This document shows, in pieces, positions 27,008 through 36,232 of a stretch of DNA of 64,000 nucleotides. The first letter of the stretch is position 1. Every line of letters begins with the position of its first letter. The DNA comes from Clostridiaceae bacterium. GTDB taxonomy: Bacteria > Bacillota > Clostridia > CAYPLH01 > DUMO01. The stretch is taken from positions 62,001 through 126,000 of the forward strand of contig DUMO01000019.1 of assembly GCA_012839865.1 (NCBI GenBank). Direction: 5' to 3'. Made by a program: the position numbers and the translations under genes. The notes under the pieces are model-generated. The model did not search any database and was not told the DNA's origin. It was given only the letters and a program-made list of their open reading frames with translations.

Positions 27008-27925
27008 TTAAGATTTAACAGCACCTGTTGTAAGGCCTTTTACGAAATATTTCTGCAGGAACGGATATACTGCCATTATCGGGATGGTAGTAACCATAAT
27101 GGTGGCCATCTTCATTCCTTCGGAATATACCCTTTTAGCGATTGTTGCAGGTACATTCGGATTAGCTTTCATATATTCTGTAATTACATCCATCAGTATC
27201 AACTGCAGAGGCCTTTTCCAGGCATCCTGGATGAAAAGCATCCCCAGGTAGTATTCATTCCACCTGTCAACTCCGTAATACAGTCCTATAGTGACCAGCA
27301 ACGGTATGGACAGCGGCAAATAAATTTTAGCAAAAACTGTCATTTCACTGGCACCTTCAATGAGGGCGGACTCCTCAAGTTCCTTAGGAAGGTTGGAAAA
27401 GTAATCACGCATTATTACCATGTAACCAATTCCTATCCCTGTTGGCCATATCATGCTGAATATGCTGTTAACCAGTTTCAGGTTGACCATCAGCAGATAA
27501 AATGGTATTAACCCACCCCCAAAGTACATCGTGACCATAATCCCGAAACTTACAAGCTTTGTTCCGGGGTATTGTTTTGACAAACAATAAGCGAGAGTTG
27601 TTGTAAGAAACAACTGGTAAGCTACACCTACAACCACTACAAATATAGTCACAAGAAAGCCCCGCCACAGGTGGGTCGACGTAAACAACAACTCGTATGC
27701 AAGAAAATCAGGCTTCTTCGGAAACAGCATCAAAGGAGTTCTATAATATTCAAATTCAGTAGCAATAGACACTACAAATGTATTATAAAAGGGGTAGAAT
27801 ACCAAAAACGCAAATATTCCAATCATTATGATTATAATTATGTCAAAAGCTTCGTACTTCTTTATCTTTTTTAGTTCCTTTTCTTTTTTTTCTTTCTGAT
27901 TTAAAATTCTATCAACCAGCTGCAT
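27008..27925 (-). CDS. Carbohydrate ABC transporter permease, LplC/YtcP type (MalG-like)
   Basis: About 305 residues with six predicted membrane helices and the EAA-type cytoplasmic loop motif (ELEESALIEGASEMTVFAKIYLPLS) that contacts the ATPase. The C-terminus KGLTTGAVKS is typical of this subfamily. The start at ATG 27925 follows GAGGAGAGG at 6 bases. It lies between the partner permease and the binding protein in one minus-strand operon. Confidence 0.92.
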   Translation of the reverse strand: MQLVDRILNQKEKKEKELKKIKKYEAFDIIIIIMIGIFAFLVFYPFYNTFVVSIATEFEYYRTPLMLFPKKPDFLAYELLFTSTHLWRGFLVTIFVVVVGVAYQLFLTTTLAYCLSKQYPGTKLVSFGIMVTMYFGGGLIPFYLLMVNLKLVNSIFSMIWPTGIGIGYMVIMRDYFSNLPKELEESALIEGASEMTVFAKIYLPLSIPLLVTIGLYYGVDRWNEYYLGMLFIQDAWKRPLQLILMDVITEYMKANPNVPATIAKRVYSEGMKMATIMVTTIPIMAVYPFLQKYFVKGLTTGAVKS

Positions 27926-28023
27926 TCCAATCCTCTCCTCTTGTTCCACAATGCAGTTCTCCACACCTCTGGCAGGTCACCAGGATATGTTAAGCCGTAC
28001 AAAATTCAGTACCGCCATGCTTT

Positions 28024-29013
28024 TTACAATATACCTCTTCTTTGTCCGCTATATTTACTGGCAAAAGTGTTGGCAGTCATCAACATCACCAGATTTATAA
28101 CTCCCTTAAACAAGCCTACTGCTGTTGTAAAGGAGAAGTCCACGCCTCGTTCGAAAGTAAGCCGGTACACATAAGTGTCTATAATATCACCTGTAGAATA
28201 CACAACCGGATTGTACAGAAAATATACCTGAAGAAAATTACCCTCGATTACGTGGCCTATATTCATTATTAACATGAGCAATACCATGCTCTTCATTCCG
28301 GCCCAGGTTATATGCCACATCTTTTGATACCTGTTGGCTCCGTCCACGGTTGCCGCTTCATATAGTGCCGGGTCTATTGATGTTATGACCGCCAGGTATA
28401 TAATACTCGACCAACCGGCTTCTTTCCAGACACCGCTGTAAACGAGAATATATCGAAAGGAGGCCGGATTCATAAGAAAATTTACTCTATGAAGTCCAAT
28501 CAATTCAAGAAAATTATTTACTGCACCCTGATTGGCCAGAAGGTTGAAAGCTATACCTCCTATTACTATCCACGACAAAAAGTGCGGGAAAGTTAAAACC
28601 GTTTGAATTACCCTTTTATATTTGGTCAAAGAAATTTCATTTATCAGGATCGCCAGAATTATAGGCACCGGAAAACCCAATGCAATTCTCATGAAAGAAA
28701 TAACTATGGTATTTTTGAATGCTCTCCAGAATTCCGGTGCCTCCCACAGATCGTAGAAGTTTTTCAATCCTATCCATTCTCCGCTTGTAAAGGAACCTTG
28801 ATAGGAAAATTTCTTAAAAGCAATCTGTAAACCATAAATCGGTATATACTTAAAGATTATAAAATATAAAATTCCAGGAATCATAAGGAGATAAACGTAT
28901 TTTCCCCTTTTGATGTCTTTAAAAAGCTTTTTGATTTTTTTCTTTCGCTGTTCGGCTTTGTAGATCCTGAATTGTTCTCTGTAATCATTGGTTTGCGCAT
29001 TTTCCTGATACAT
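28024..29013 (-). CDS. Carbohydrate ABC transporter permease, LplB type (MalF-like)
   Basis: About 329 residues with a basic cytoplasmic N-terminus (KKIKKLFKDIKRGKY) and six membrane helices (first: YLLMIPGILYFIIFKYIPIYG). The EAA-like loop is DPALYEAATVDGANRYQKMWHITW. It is the first gene of the importer operon. The start at ATG 29013 follows GAGGAGAT. The family transports oligosaccharides such as alpha-linked or complex glycans; the nearby alpha-mannosidase suggests mannosides here (inference). Confidence 0.92.
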   Translation of the reverse strand: MYQENAQTNDYREQFRIYKAEQRKKKIKKLFKDIKRGKYVYLLMIPGILYFIIFKYIPIYGLQIAFKKFSYQGSFTSGEWIGLKNFYDLWEAPEFWRAFKNTIVISFMRIALGFPVPIILAILINEISLTKYKRVIQTVLTFPHFLSWIVIGGIAFNLLANQGAVNNFLELIGLHRVNFLMNPASFRYILVYSGVWKEAGWSSIIYLAVITSIDPALYEAATVDGANRYQKMWHITWAGMKSMVLLMLIMNIGHVIEGNFLQVYFLYNPVVYSTGDIIDTYVYRLTFERGVDFSFTTAVGLFKGVINLVMLMTANTFASKYSGQRRGIL

Positions 29014-29345
29014 CTTGTATCTCCTCGAATTAATTGGAATTAAATTCAATTTTATTATAGCTATAGAGTACTATAAGAAAAATGCAAAAAACTCAGAAAA
29101 TTTTGTACATAACTCACAATTTCCATCCAAAACAGGTCCGATTTTATGTATATAATGGCAGCTGTTTCCATAAATACTCCGTAAAAACAAAGGGGAGCAT
29201 TTCCAGGCTGCCCCCCTTGGCAATATGTAGTAAATCAAATCAACTGATAGCTTTAAATTTCATATCGTATATATTGTTCAAGTATATTTTTCAATAATTA
29301 TCTGGCGATGCTTATACATCCGTTGAATACCGCCCTGGTCTTGAT
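29014..29345 (-). promoter_or_regulatory. Leader of the importer operon and terminator of the GH38 gene
   Basis: A 332-base gap. A minus-strand terminator for the GH38 gene has AAGGGG-type arms at 29190-29195 and 29213-29218 with an extra GCA/TGC pairing, followed by TTTGTTTTT. Nearer the importer gene a perfect -10 TATAAT (29059-29054) has no good -35 box. Between -35 and -10 lies an interrupted repeat CTATAGAGTACTATAAG. This arrangement fits an activator-dependent promoter, for example under the YesN-type regulator. Confidence 0.5.
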
Positions 29346-32300
29346 TTATTTTTTCAAGGACAGTCTGACTGTCTTGATTTCAAAGGGTCTGAACTCCAAC
29401 GGGATTTTCCCCTCATAGACATCAAGGACTGCTTCCTCCTTCTCAAGCATATTTGTCTGTGAAGCCTTCAAAACCTGGAGTTTAGTCTCAAGGCAGCATC
29501 TTGCATGGGTTCTCAATGACTCATACATTCTTACAATAATATCCTCTGAACCGTCTTCCGCCGGCTTAACCGCTTCAATTACAACTCCCGGGTTATCCAG
29601 GGAAAATATTGATTCCTCTCCTCCGCAGCCCTTAATGCTGATTACCGGGGAATTCAATTCATAAGCTTCCCGGATTACATTGCTTTCAGAAAAGGGCACA
29701 TTCCACAAATAAAAAGCATAGGTAAATTCCTGCAGCCCCTTATCGGCATACATATCGGGAGCAAGGGCTGACTTTAACAAAGTAAGGTTGATGCTGCTGC
29801 CTGCCACGTTGACCCCGTACTTGCTGTCATTCAGCACTGCAAAACCCCGGTTTTCCTCGGTTAAAGCAGTCCACTTGTGGTTGCAGACTTCAAAACGGTC
29901 GGCATCATGCTGCCTGGACTTGTGATTCGGGCGCCTGATATGTCCAAACTGGATTTCATGTATGGCTTCATTGCCATGGATATTAACCGGGAAGGCCACC
30001 TTCAGAAGCTTATGGCTTTCCTGCCAGTCAACCGTAGTCTTAAAATCAACTCTTCTGCTGTTTTTTCTTAAGAAAATTTTCTGGCTCAAAACTGAATTGT
30101 TGATTTTCCTGTCAACCTGAATGCCTGCAACCAGGGGACCTTGGCATATCACCTTGATTTCCGCCTTTTCTGCAAGTTCCACTGGAAGCATGTCATACAT
30201 GCTGTCAATATCCCAGGCGTCAAAAATATTGGTTACATCCTTGTACATCTTAAAGCTGTTGCACAGTCCGGCGGCAAACTCCCAGCCTGTTTCCTTGTCT
30301 GAAATGCTGGTAATCTCGCCTTTATCATTAAATTGTATCCGCAATAAATCATTCTCCAGAAGTCTCTCGTTTACCTTAAAGCAATTGGCAACATCAGGTT
30401 TGTTCACTGAAGGACAAATTGTAGTCCAACCGCATGAGGGCACCTGTACTTCAGCAAGCACCCTGTCTTCAAAATCCTGAACAGGCAGCGGCTCTCCTGA
30501 AGTGGAAGACGGAATATATCCCTTCGGAAGATCAACAAGTTCACGCCTGTTCCAGGACAGAGAATTGAACACAGTAATGCAGGAATCAGTATTATTCCCG
30601 CTACCGGTTCTTTCTGCATTGCCAGTATTGCTGCACAAACCGCAGTCTGCCTTGTTTTCAGGCAAATTGCCGGCTATTTCAAAAACCCTGCTTTTTGCGG
30701 AACGGTCCTTATAATGCCCAACCAATGCTGACACAGCTTCATTAGCAACCTTGCCTGCCCGCTCCAGGATTTCCCTGTAGGATTCTTCTGCTTCCACATA
30801 CACCCTGTTGATTGAAGAGCCTGGCAATATGTCATGGAACTGGTTCAGGAGAACTTTTTTCCAGACAGTATCCATTTCTGCATAGGGGTAATCGAATATG
30901 CCTGCAGCTTTTGCTATGGTACCCCACATCTCAGCTTCTCTCATGGCAAATTCGCTTTTCCTGTTGCCTCTTTTTGTTTTTGCCTGGGATGTATATGTGC
31001 CACGGTGGGAAGCAAAATAGAGTTCTCCTACATATCTGTTTTTGGGCAGGCCTTCCTTCTCCAGGTCCTTGAAATATTCAACCGGATTGCAGATTTTTGT
31101 CCTTGGAACCCCTTCCAGGTCCTTGATTCTTCTTACATATTCAAGGTGATCCCGGGTGGCTCCTCCTCCCCCGTCGCCGTATCCAAAGGGAAAAAGCATT
31201 CCCTTCATGTCATCCTTTTGTACACGATTATTCCAGCGTTTTATCACACTGCCGGGATCGGTATGGGAACAGTAATCAAAATGCAGGCTTGCCAGAATCT
31301 CCGTGCCGTCAATCCCTTCCCAGATGAAGTTGTTGTACGGGAAAGGTTCACATCCTCCGTAAGCCCAGAATATTTTTTGCGTTGAAAAATATTTGATGCC
31401 ACACCCTTTCATTATTTGGGGCAGTGCCCCGGAGTAGCCGAAAACATCCGGCAGCCAGAGAAATTCATTTTCTACACCGAATTCATCCCTGAAAAACCGT
31501 TTTCCATGGATAAACTGTCTAATCAGGCTCTCCCCGCCGGTAATGTTTGTGTCCGCCTCAACCCACATTCCGCCATCGGGGATAAACTGTCCGTTCTTAA
31601 CCTTTTCCCTGATTCTCTCATACAATTTCGGATAATGGTTCTTAACCATCCAGTATAAGTGGGGCTGGCTTTGCAACATCTTGTATTCAGGATACTCTTC
31701 CATTAGAGCAATCTGTGTGGCAAAAGTTCTTGTGCATTTTCTTTCTGTTTCTGCAAGTGGCCAAAGCCAAGCCACATCAATGTGAGAATGCCCGAACATG
31801 TACATGCGGGGAGCAGTGGTTCCATTGACACATTCCAGGAGCGGTTTCAACCTTTTGCGGCCTTCTGCGAAGGTCTTTATCCTTTCCTCATAGGGTAATT
31901 CAAAATCGACTATCAACGTAAAATCCTTCAGTCCCCGGTCAATTTCAGAAACCCGCAACGAGTTTGGATCAAGGTTTTCCCTCACATGATACAACGTGTC
32001 CACATCAAGCCAGAGCTGGTATGCCTCCTCATCCCATATGCCAAAGCTGCTGGCACCCACTTTAACCTGTTTGGGGTCCGGTTCCGGCACAGTCAAACGT
32101 CCCGGAGGTACCGGCGGCGCATGGCAAACCCGGACACCATGTCCGGCATAGCTTTCCACCATTATTTCATATTCTTCACTGCCATTGCTGCATGTGGTAA
32201 GAGTAATCTCATTGTGAAACTCATCTTTGGCCCCGGCGTTTACTCCGTTGACATAGACAGCGCTTTCCCCGCCCACATCAATTGCCATGACAATACGTTT

Positions 32301-32540
32301 TCCTGCCGCTTCCGGAGGAAGTTTCACCTTGCCTTTAAACCAGCCGTATTCCCATTTTGCGCCCCATGGAGTTCCTTCCGGCATAGGCACAAAATCTCCC
32401 TTTGCGGCTTCCTCCACCGACAATTGTTCCTTTGTGACAAATCCAACAAAATCAATTTTCCCAAGAGGGTGATAGAAATGGTTTTTAAGTTCATTTTTCC
32501 AGTTGTTAACCCTGTTTCTCCATTCTTCGTTTAAAGACAT
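29346..32540 (-). CDS. GH38 alpha-mannosidase
   Basis: About 1064 residues, the normal length for bacterial GH38. Order: N-terminal beta domain; GH38 catalytic barrel with zinc-site HSHIDVAWLWPLAETERK and the nucleophile Asp in WLPDVFGYSGALPQ; a middle helical domain (around LLNQFHDILPGSSI); then C-terminal beta-sandwich domains. No signal peptide is visible, so it should work in the cytoplasm on imported mannosides or N-glycan fragments. The frame extends to 32696, but the promoter at 32641-32669 lies inside that extension. ATG 32540 follows GGGAGAG, so it was chosen. It lies upstream of, and on the same strand as, the LplB/LplC importer. Confidence 0.93.
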   Translation of the reverse strand: MSLNEEWRNRVNNWKNELKNHFYHPLGKIDFVGFVTKEQLSVEEAAKGDFVPMPEGTPWGAKWEYGWFKGKVKLPPEAAGKRIVMAIDVGGESAVYVNGVNAGAKDEFHNEITLTTCSNGSEEYEIMVESYAGHGVRVCHAPPVPPGRLTVPEPDPKQVKVGASSFGIWDEEAYQLWLDVDTLYHVRENLDPNSLRVSEIDRGLKDFTLIVDFELPYEERIKTFAEGRKRLKPLLECVNGTTAPRMYMFGHSHIDVAWLWPLAETERKCTRTFATQIALMEEYPEYKMLQSQPHLYWMVKNHYPKLYERIREKVKNGQFIPDGGMWVEADTNITGGESLIRQFIHGKRFFRDEFGVENEFLWLPDVFGYSGALPQIMKGCGIKYFSTQKIFWAYGGCEPFPYNNFIWEGIDGTEILASLHFDYCSHTDPGSVIKRWNNRVQKDDMKGMLFPFGYGDGGGGATRDHLEYVRRIKDLEGVPRTKICNPVEYFKDLEKEGLPKNRYVGELYFASHRGTYTSQAKTKRGNRKSEFAMREAEMWGTIAKAAGIFDYPYAEMDTVWKKVLLNQFHDILPGSSINRVYVEAEESYREILERAGKVANEAVSALVGHYKDRSAKSRVFEIAGNLPENKADCGLCSNTGNAERTGSGNNTDSCITVFNSLSWNRRELVDLPKGYIPSSTSGEPLPVQDFEDRVLAEVQVPSCGWTTICPSVNKPDVANCFKVNERLLENDLLRIQFNDKGEITSISDKETGWEFAAGLCNSFKMYKDVTNIFDAWDIDSMYDMLPVELAEKAEIKVICQGPLVAGIQVDRKINNSVLSQKIFLRKNSRRVDFKTTVDWQESHKLLKVAFPVNIHGNEAIHEIQFGHIRRPNHKSRQHDADRFEVCNHKWTALTEENRGFAVLNDSKYGVNVAGSSINLTLLKSALAPDMYADKGLQEFTYAFYLWNVPFSESNVIREAYELNSPVISIKGCGGEESIFSLDNPGVVIEAVKPAEDGSEDIIVRMYESLRTHARCCLETKLQVLKASQTNMLEKEEAVLDVYEGKIPLEFRPFEIKTVRLSLKK

Positions 32541-32640
32541 GTTCTGTCCACTCTCCCTTTTGTGTATTGTAAAATCCATGCATTTAAATTTCTGATAAAG
32601 GTGCAAGAGTATGTATAATGTTAATTTCTGGGATTGCTTA

Positions 32641-32669
32641 AGTATAGCACAGTCAACAACCCATATCAA
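32641..32669 (-). promoter_or_regulatory. Promoter of the GH38 gene
   Basis: Minus strand: TTGATA (32669-32664), a 17-base spacer and TATACT (32646-32641), giving a leader of about 95 bases before the ATG at 32540. Confidence 0.7.
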
Positions 32670-32706
32670 TGTACGCAAATCACAATTTTCCAACAAAACT
32701 CAGATT

Positions 32707-32934
32707 CAGGGACCAGGGGGACGGCAAGCTATGTGAAAACTTATCCCAAAACATACCAAGCTTTAAAAAAATTCTTTGCTGAAGCTTGTAAGTGGGTATT
32801 AATTATACTATTCATACCCTTTTTCTGCTTGTAGTGGAGGACCATTTTCTAGAATCGGATTTTTCACACAGCCTGACGCTTCTTGTGGTTCCCATCACGG
32901 TGGGTAACCACAAGAACCGTCCCCATGGTCCCTG
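32707..32934. repeat. REP/MITE-like element with GGGACC...GGGGACGG terminal inverted repeats, copy 1
   Basis: A 228-base segment bounded by CAGGGACCAGGGGGACGG (32707-32724) and its near-perfect inverse CCGTCCCCATGGTCCCTG (32917-32934). Inside, next to the right end, is a hairpin with TCTTGTGGTT (32881-32890) and AACCACAAGA (32906-32915) arms. It lies between the divergent GH38 and GH123-like promoters. Related terminal sequences recur at 34802-34887 and 54862-55133. Confidence 0.7.
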
Positions 32935-32944
32935 ATTTTTTCTA

Positions 32945-32973
32945 TTGCAACAATTATTTTAAAGTAGTATATT
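32945..32973 (+). promoter_or_regulatory. Promoter of the GH123-like gene
   Basis: Plus strand: TTGCAA (32945-32950), a 17-base spacer and TATATT (32968-32973), about 150 bases before the ATG at 33127. It starts 10 bases beyond the end of the palindromic element. Confidence 0.6.
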
Positions 32974-33126
32974 GGATATAGTCTTGATTTTCTGCTTTTT
33001 ACCGGTTTGGCACGGCAACATCTTGATAAAAAATATGATTCAATAAATACAGCATTGATTGTTCAAATTAAGTTTGGTACTTCTGACCGGTTTAATCCCA
33101 AAATTATAATTTCAAAGGAGAATACT

Positions 33127-34782
33127 ATGAGTCAGGAAGTTTTTTTGGAAACAAAATTGCTTAGTTCATTGGTCAAAGTTTTCCCGGGCAAGGAATTAAA
33201 CTGCAGAGAGCATACGGAAGGTTCCATGCTTGGGAATGAGGTGTACTCTTTTCAACTGGCTTACAAGTGGAAAGGGCCCTTGGTTAAAAATGTCCGCGTT
33301 CGTATCGAATCCGAGCTTTCACCCTTTATTACCGTAAGAAAGGTCGGGTTGATTCCTTCAGAGATGCCTTGTTACGCAGACCATGACGATAATGTTTTAA
33401 GCACCGAACCCGGGCTGTACCCTGACATATTGCTGCCGGTTGATGGTGAAGGGTTGGTTTTTCTTCCCTACCAGTGGCGTTCGGTATGGATAACCATTGA
33501 GCCCTGCAATCTTGCAAATCCGGGAAGTTACCCCGTGGAGATAATTTTTGAAATCGGATGCGGCGAAGTTTTGGCAAAGAGAACATTCCATGTCAGGATC
33601 ATCAATGCCAATCTGCCAAAACAAACCCTGATACATACCGAATGGTTTCATACGGATTGCCTGTCTACATGGTATAAAGCCGAGGTTTTCGGCAACAGGT
33701 ACTGGGATTTGGTTGACAAATATATTAAAACCGCTGTCCGGCACGGGATAAACATGATTCTCACCCCGCTGTTCACACCTCCCCTGGATACCGAAATAGG
33801 CGGCGAAAGACCCACCGTACAGCTGGTGGATGTTCAAAAGGACGGTTCCTCCTTCAGGTTTGGTTACGACAATCTTAAAAAATGGATCGACATTTGCCTT
33901 AAAAATGGAGTTGAGTATTTTGAAATGTCACACCTTTTCACTCAATGGGGTGCAAGGCATGCTCCGAAAATAATGGCTTGTGAAGACGGGGAATATAAAA
34001 AAATTTTCGGTTGGGAAACAAATGCTTTGGGCAAGGAATACAAATGCTTTTTGGATCAATTCCTTCCCAGTCTGGTGGATTTCATCAGCAAAAACAACCT
34101 GAATGCAAAAACCTGGTTTCATGTATCCGATGAGCCTTTGCTGGAGGACATGGAATATTACAAAAGAGCTTCAATGCTTGTGTCAGGGCATCTGAAGGAT
34201 TTTCCGGTTATTGATGCTTTGTCCGGCTTTGAATTCTACAAGTCTGGTTTGATTAGAAAGCCCATACCCTCACTGGATCATATTGATGCGTTCCTGGAAA
34301 ACAATGTGCAAAATTTGTGGACATATTATTGCTGCGGCCAATATAAAGAAGTTTCTAACAGATTCTTCAATATGCCTTCCGCAAGAAACAGAATACTGGG
34401 CATGCAGTTATACAAATACGGAATAGAAGGATTCCTGCATTGGGGTTACAATTTCTGGTATTCCCAAAAATCCCGCTATCCTGTTGATCCATTCAGTGTA
34501 ACTGACGCAGGGTATGCCTTCCCCTCGGGAGATGCCTTCCTGGTGTATCCAGGAGACAACGGACCCTTGGAATCCTTAAGGATGGAAGTGTTTTTTGAGG
34601 CATTGCAGGATATGCGCGCCCTTTCCCTTCTCGAGCAATTTGCCGGAAAGGCGGAAGTGGTTAAAATGCTTGAAGAAGGCCTTGATTCTCCCATTACATT
34701 CAAAAGGTATCCAAAGGATGCCGACTGGCTCATTAATAAAAGAGAAGAGATAAACAGCAAAATATCTGAATTTTGCCGCTGA
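33127..34782 (+). CDS. GH123-like / DUF4091 domain protein
   Basis: About 551 residues: an N-terminal beta-sandwich (about 1-170) and a C-terminal barrel of the DUF4091/GH123 type. GH123 enzymes are exo-beta-N-acetylgalactosaminidases that use neighbouring Asp-Glu residues. Here the dyad appears in WFHVSDEPL, and the family ending GIEGFLHWGYNFW is present. No signal peptide is visible. The frame is open back to 33007, but ATG 33127 follows AAAGGAGAA and gives the natural start. It is divergent from the GH38 gene. Together with the GH109-like protein at 16.3 kb it suggests use of GalNAc-containing glycans, although DUF4091 proteins have diverse or unknown substrates. Confidence 0.78.
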   Translation: MSQEVFLETKLLSSLVKVFPGKELNCREHTEGSMLGNEVYSFQLAYKWKGPLVKNVRVRIESELSPFITVRKVGLIPSEMPCYADHDDNVLSTEPGLYPDILLPVDGEGLVFLPYQWRSVWITIEPCNLANPGSYPVEIIFEIGCGEVLAKRTFHVRIINANLPKQTLIHTEWFHTDCLSTWYKAEVFGNRYWDLVDKYIKTAVRHGINMILTPLFTPPLDTEIGGERPTVQLVDVQKDGSSFRFGYDNLKKWIDICLKNGVEYFEMSHLFTQWGARHAPKIMACEDGEYKKIFGWETNALGKEYKCFLDQFLPSLVDFISKNNLNAKTWFHVSDEPLLEDMEYYKRASMLVSGHLKDFPVIDALSGFEFYKSGLIRKPIPSLDHIDAFLENNVQNLWTYYCCGQYKEVSNRFFNMPSARNRILGMQLYKYGIEGFLHWGYNFWYSQKSRYPVDPFSVTDAGYAFPSGDAFLVYPGDNGPLESLRMEVFFEALQDMRALSLLEQFAGKAEVVKMLEEGLDSPITFKRYPKDADWLINKREEINSKISEFCR

Positions 34783-34801
34783 TAAGATAAAAGGGGAACC
34801 C

Positions 34802-34887
34802 AAGACAGGGGACGGTTCTGTGTCTCATACCGTGTCTTGCCGGTATGAGACACAGAACCGTCCCCTGTCTTGCCGTCCCCTGTCTTG
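34802..34887. repeat. REP-like element, copy 2: 30-bp perfect hairpin plus a 15-bp tandem repeat
   Basis: A perfect 30-base inverted repeat (34802-34831 and 34842-34871, 10-base loop) whose outer part reads AAGACAGGGGACGGTTCT. The last 15 bases CCGTCCCCTGTCTTG are then repeated head-to-tail (34858-34872 and 34873-34887). It fills almost the whole gap between the convergent GH123-like and UroD-like genes and could double as a terminator, though there is no T-tract. Confidence 0.85.
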
Positions 34888-34899
34888 CTGCCCTGCATC

Positions 34900-35910
34900 T
34901 TACAACATTTCTTTATAAAATTTATCTACTGTGTTGAAAAACGCCTCAATATTCTCCCATTTGGAAAGGGGCGGGATATCACAGCCGGAGGAAATTACAA
35001 AATTGGGATACTTTGAACAGTCTTTCAATAAGTTTAATGTTTCCTCGCTGATAGATTCAACTGTCCCGTTTCTGAATTGCTTCGCAGGAGATATATTACC
35101 CATGGCAACTACATCCGGCGGAATATGAGGCATCATTTGCCGCATGTCAATAGCATCTCCAAAGTGATAAGCAGAACAGTTTGTCCCCAGAATAGAATCT
35201 ATCATATGAATTGTGGCACCGCCGCAATTATGATATACAACAGCAAAATGATCATCTTTGACTCTTTCAACAATCTTTTTTACATACACGGAAGAAAATT
35301 CCTCTGCCAAAGCAGGAGATAAAAGCCCTGCAAGAGGTTCCGCCATAACCACACCATTTGCACCAATAGCTTTATAGGCCTTACAGTACTCTATAATAAA
35401 TTCAGTAACCTTTTCCAGAAGCGTATGTACCATTTCAGGGTCATCATAGCAATAGATCATTGCTTCGGACACATCCATCAGGCGGCCTGCCAAAGAGAAG
35501 GGGCCAATAACACCTGCAAATACAGGTCTGTCTTTTATTAAATCCAACGCAAGTTTAATAGCATCAATATAAATACCGGTTCTTCCGCTGCCTACTTTCG
35601 GAACTATTAACTCCTCTGCCTCCTTTTTGGTTGCCACAATTCCACCGATAACCGTAGGAACTTCATCCTTTGAAAATTTTATATTTGAACCAAAGCATTC
35701 TGCTTCCACTGATAGATCCATCATGCTCAAAGAAGCTGCGGAATTTACTTTTTCTGCAATTAATTTCATGCCATTGGCCTGGTTTTTGCTATCTGAAATA
35801 AGTTCTACGACACTTATGTTTAGCAGCTGAATTGAAGGAAAAGATAAAACAGGCATTGCCTTTTTTGTTTTGGAAGCTATCATCTGCGAAAACCAATTTG
35901 TCATGTTCAT
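34900..35910 (-). CDS. UroD/MtaA-family methyltransferase-like protein
   Basis: About 336 residues of the uroporphyrinogen decarboxylase superfamily, in the MtaA/CmuA-type branch rather than heme-making HemE. The zinc-thiolate ligands of methylcobamide methyltransferases are visible as HNCGG and, near the C-terminus, SSGCDIPP. Such enzymes move methyl groups between a corrinoid protein and a thiol. No corrinoid protein, methyltransferase partner or heme gene lies nearby, so the role is open. The start at ATG 35910 follows AAGGTGG; the frame continues to 35961 without a better start. A palindrome at 35961-35981 lies upstream. Confidence 0.75.
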   Translation of the reverse strand: MNMTNWFSQMIASKTKKAMPVLSFPSIQLLNISVVELISDSKNQANGMKLIAEKVNSAASLSMMDLSVEAECFGSNIKFSKDEVPTVIGGIVATKKEAEELIVPKVGSGRTGIYIDAIKLALDLIKDRPVFAGVIGPFSLAGRLMDVSEAMIYCYDDPEMVHTLLEKVTEFIIEYCKAYKAIGANGVVMAEPLAGLLSPALAEEFSSVYVKKIVERVKDDHFAVVYHNCGGATIHMIDSILGTNCSAYHFGDAIDMRQMMPHIPPDVVAMGNISPAKQFRNGTVESISEETLNLLKDCSKYPNFVISSGCDIPPLSKWENIEAFFNTVDKFYKEML

Positions 35911-36232
35911 AATATATACCACCTTGCACGAATAGAGTTCCAAAAAGCAAGTTGACCCCATATACGGCTTAATACCGTATAATAGCTCAATAAAATTGCC
36001 TTCTGGACATTAATCATGTTATCAAACAGATATGGATAGCTTCTTGTAGATTATTATGAAAAATAAAATTATTTTATTTAGTTTTTTGAGCGCAGTTTAA
36101 ATACAGAACAGTTTGAAATGTTTTAGCATAGCTGTATCAAGGACATTTATACCCTTGATACAGCTACCTTGAGTATATAATCTTCAGGATACTTCCTTCT
36201 TAACCATCGTTTTTTTAGTGGTCCTGGTATTT
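35911..36232. promoter_or_regulatory. Gap with operator-like palindrome and inverted repeat
   Basis: 322 bases. TATACGG (35961-35967) and CCGTATA (35975-35981) form a palindrome with a 7-base spacer just upstream of the UroD-like gene, a candidate operator. Closer to guaA, GCTGTATCAAGG (36131-36142) and CCTTGATACAGC (36153-36164) form a perfect 12-bp stem with a 10-base loop that could terminate guaA transcription, although no T-run follows. Confidence 0.5.
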
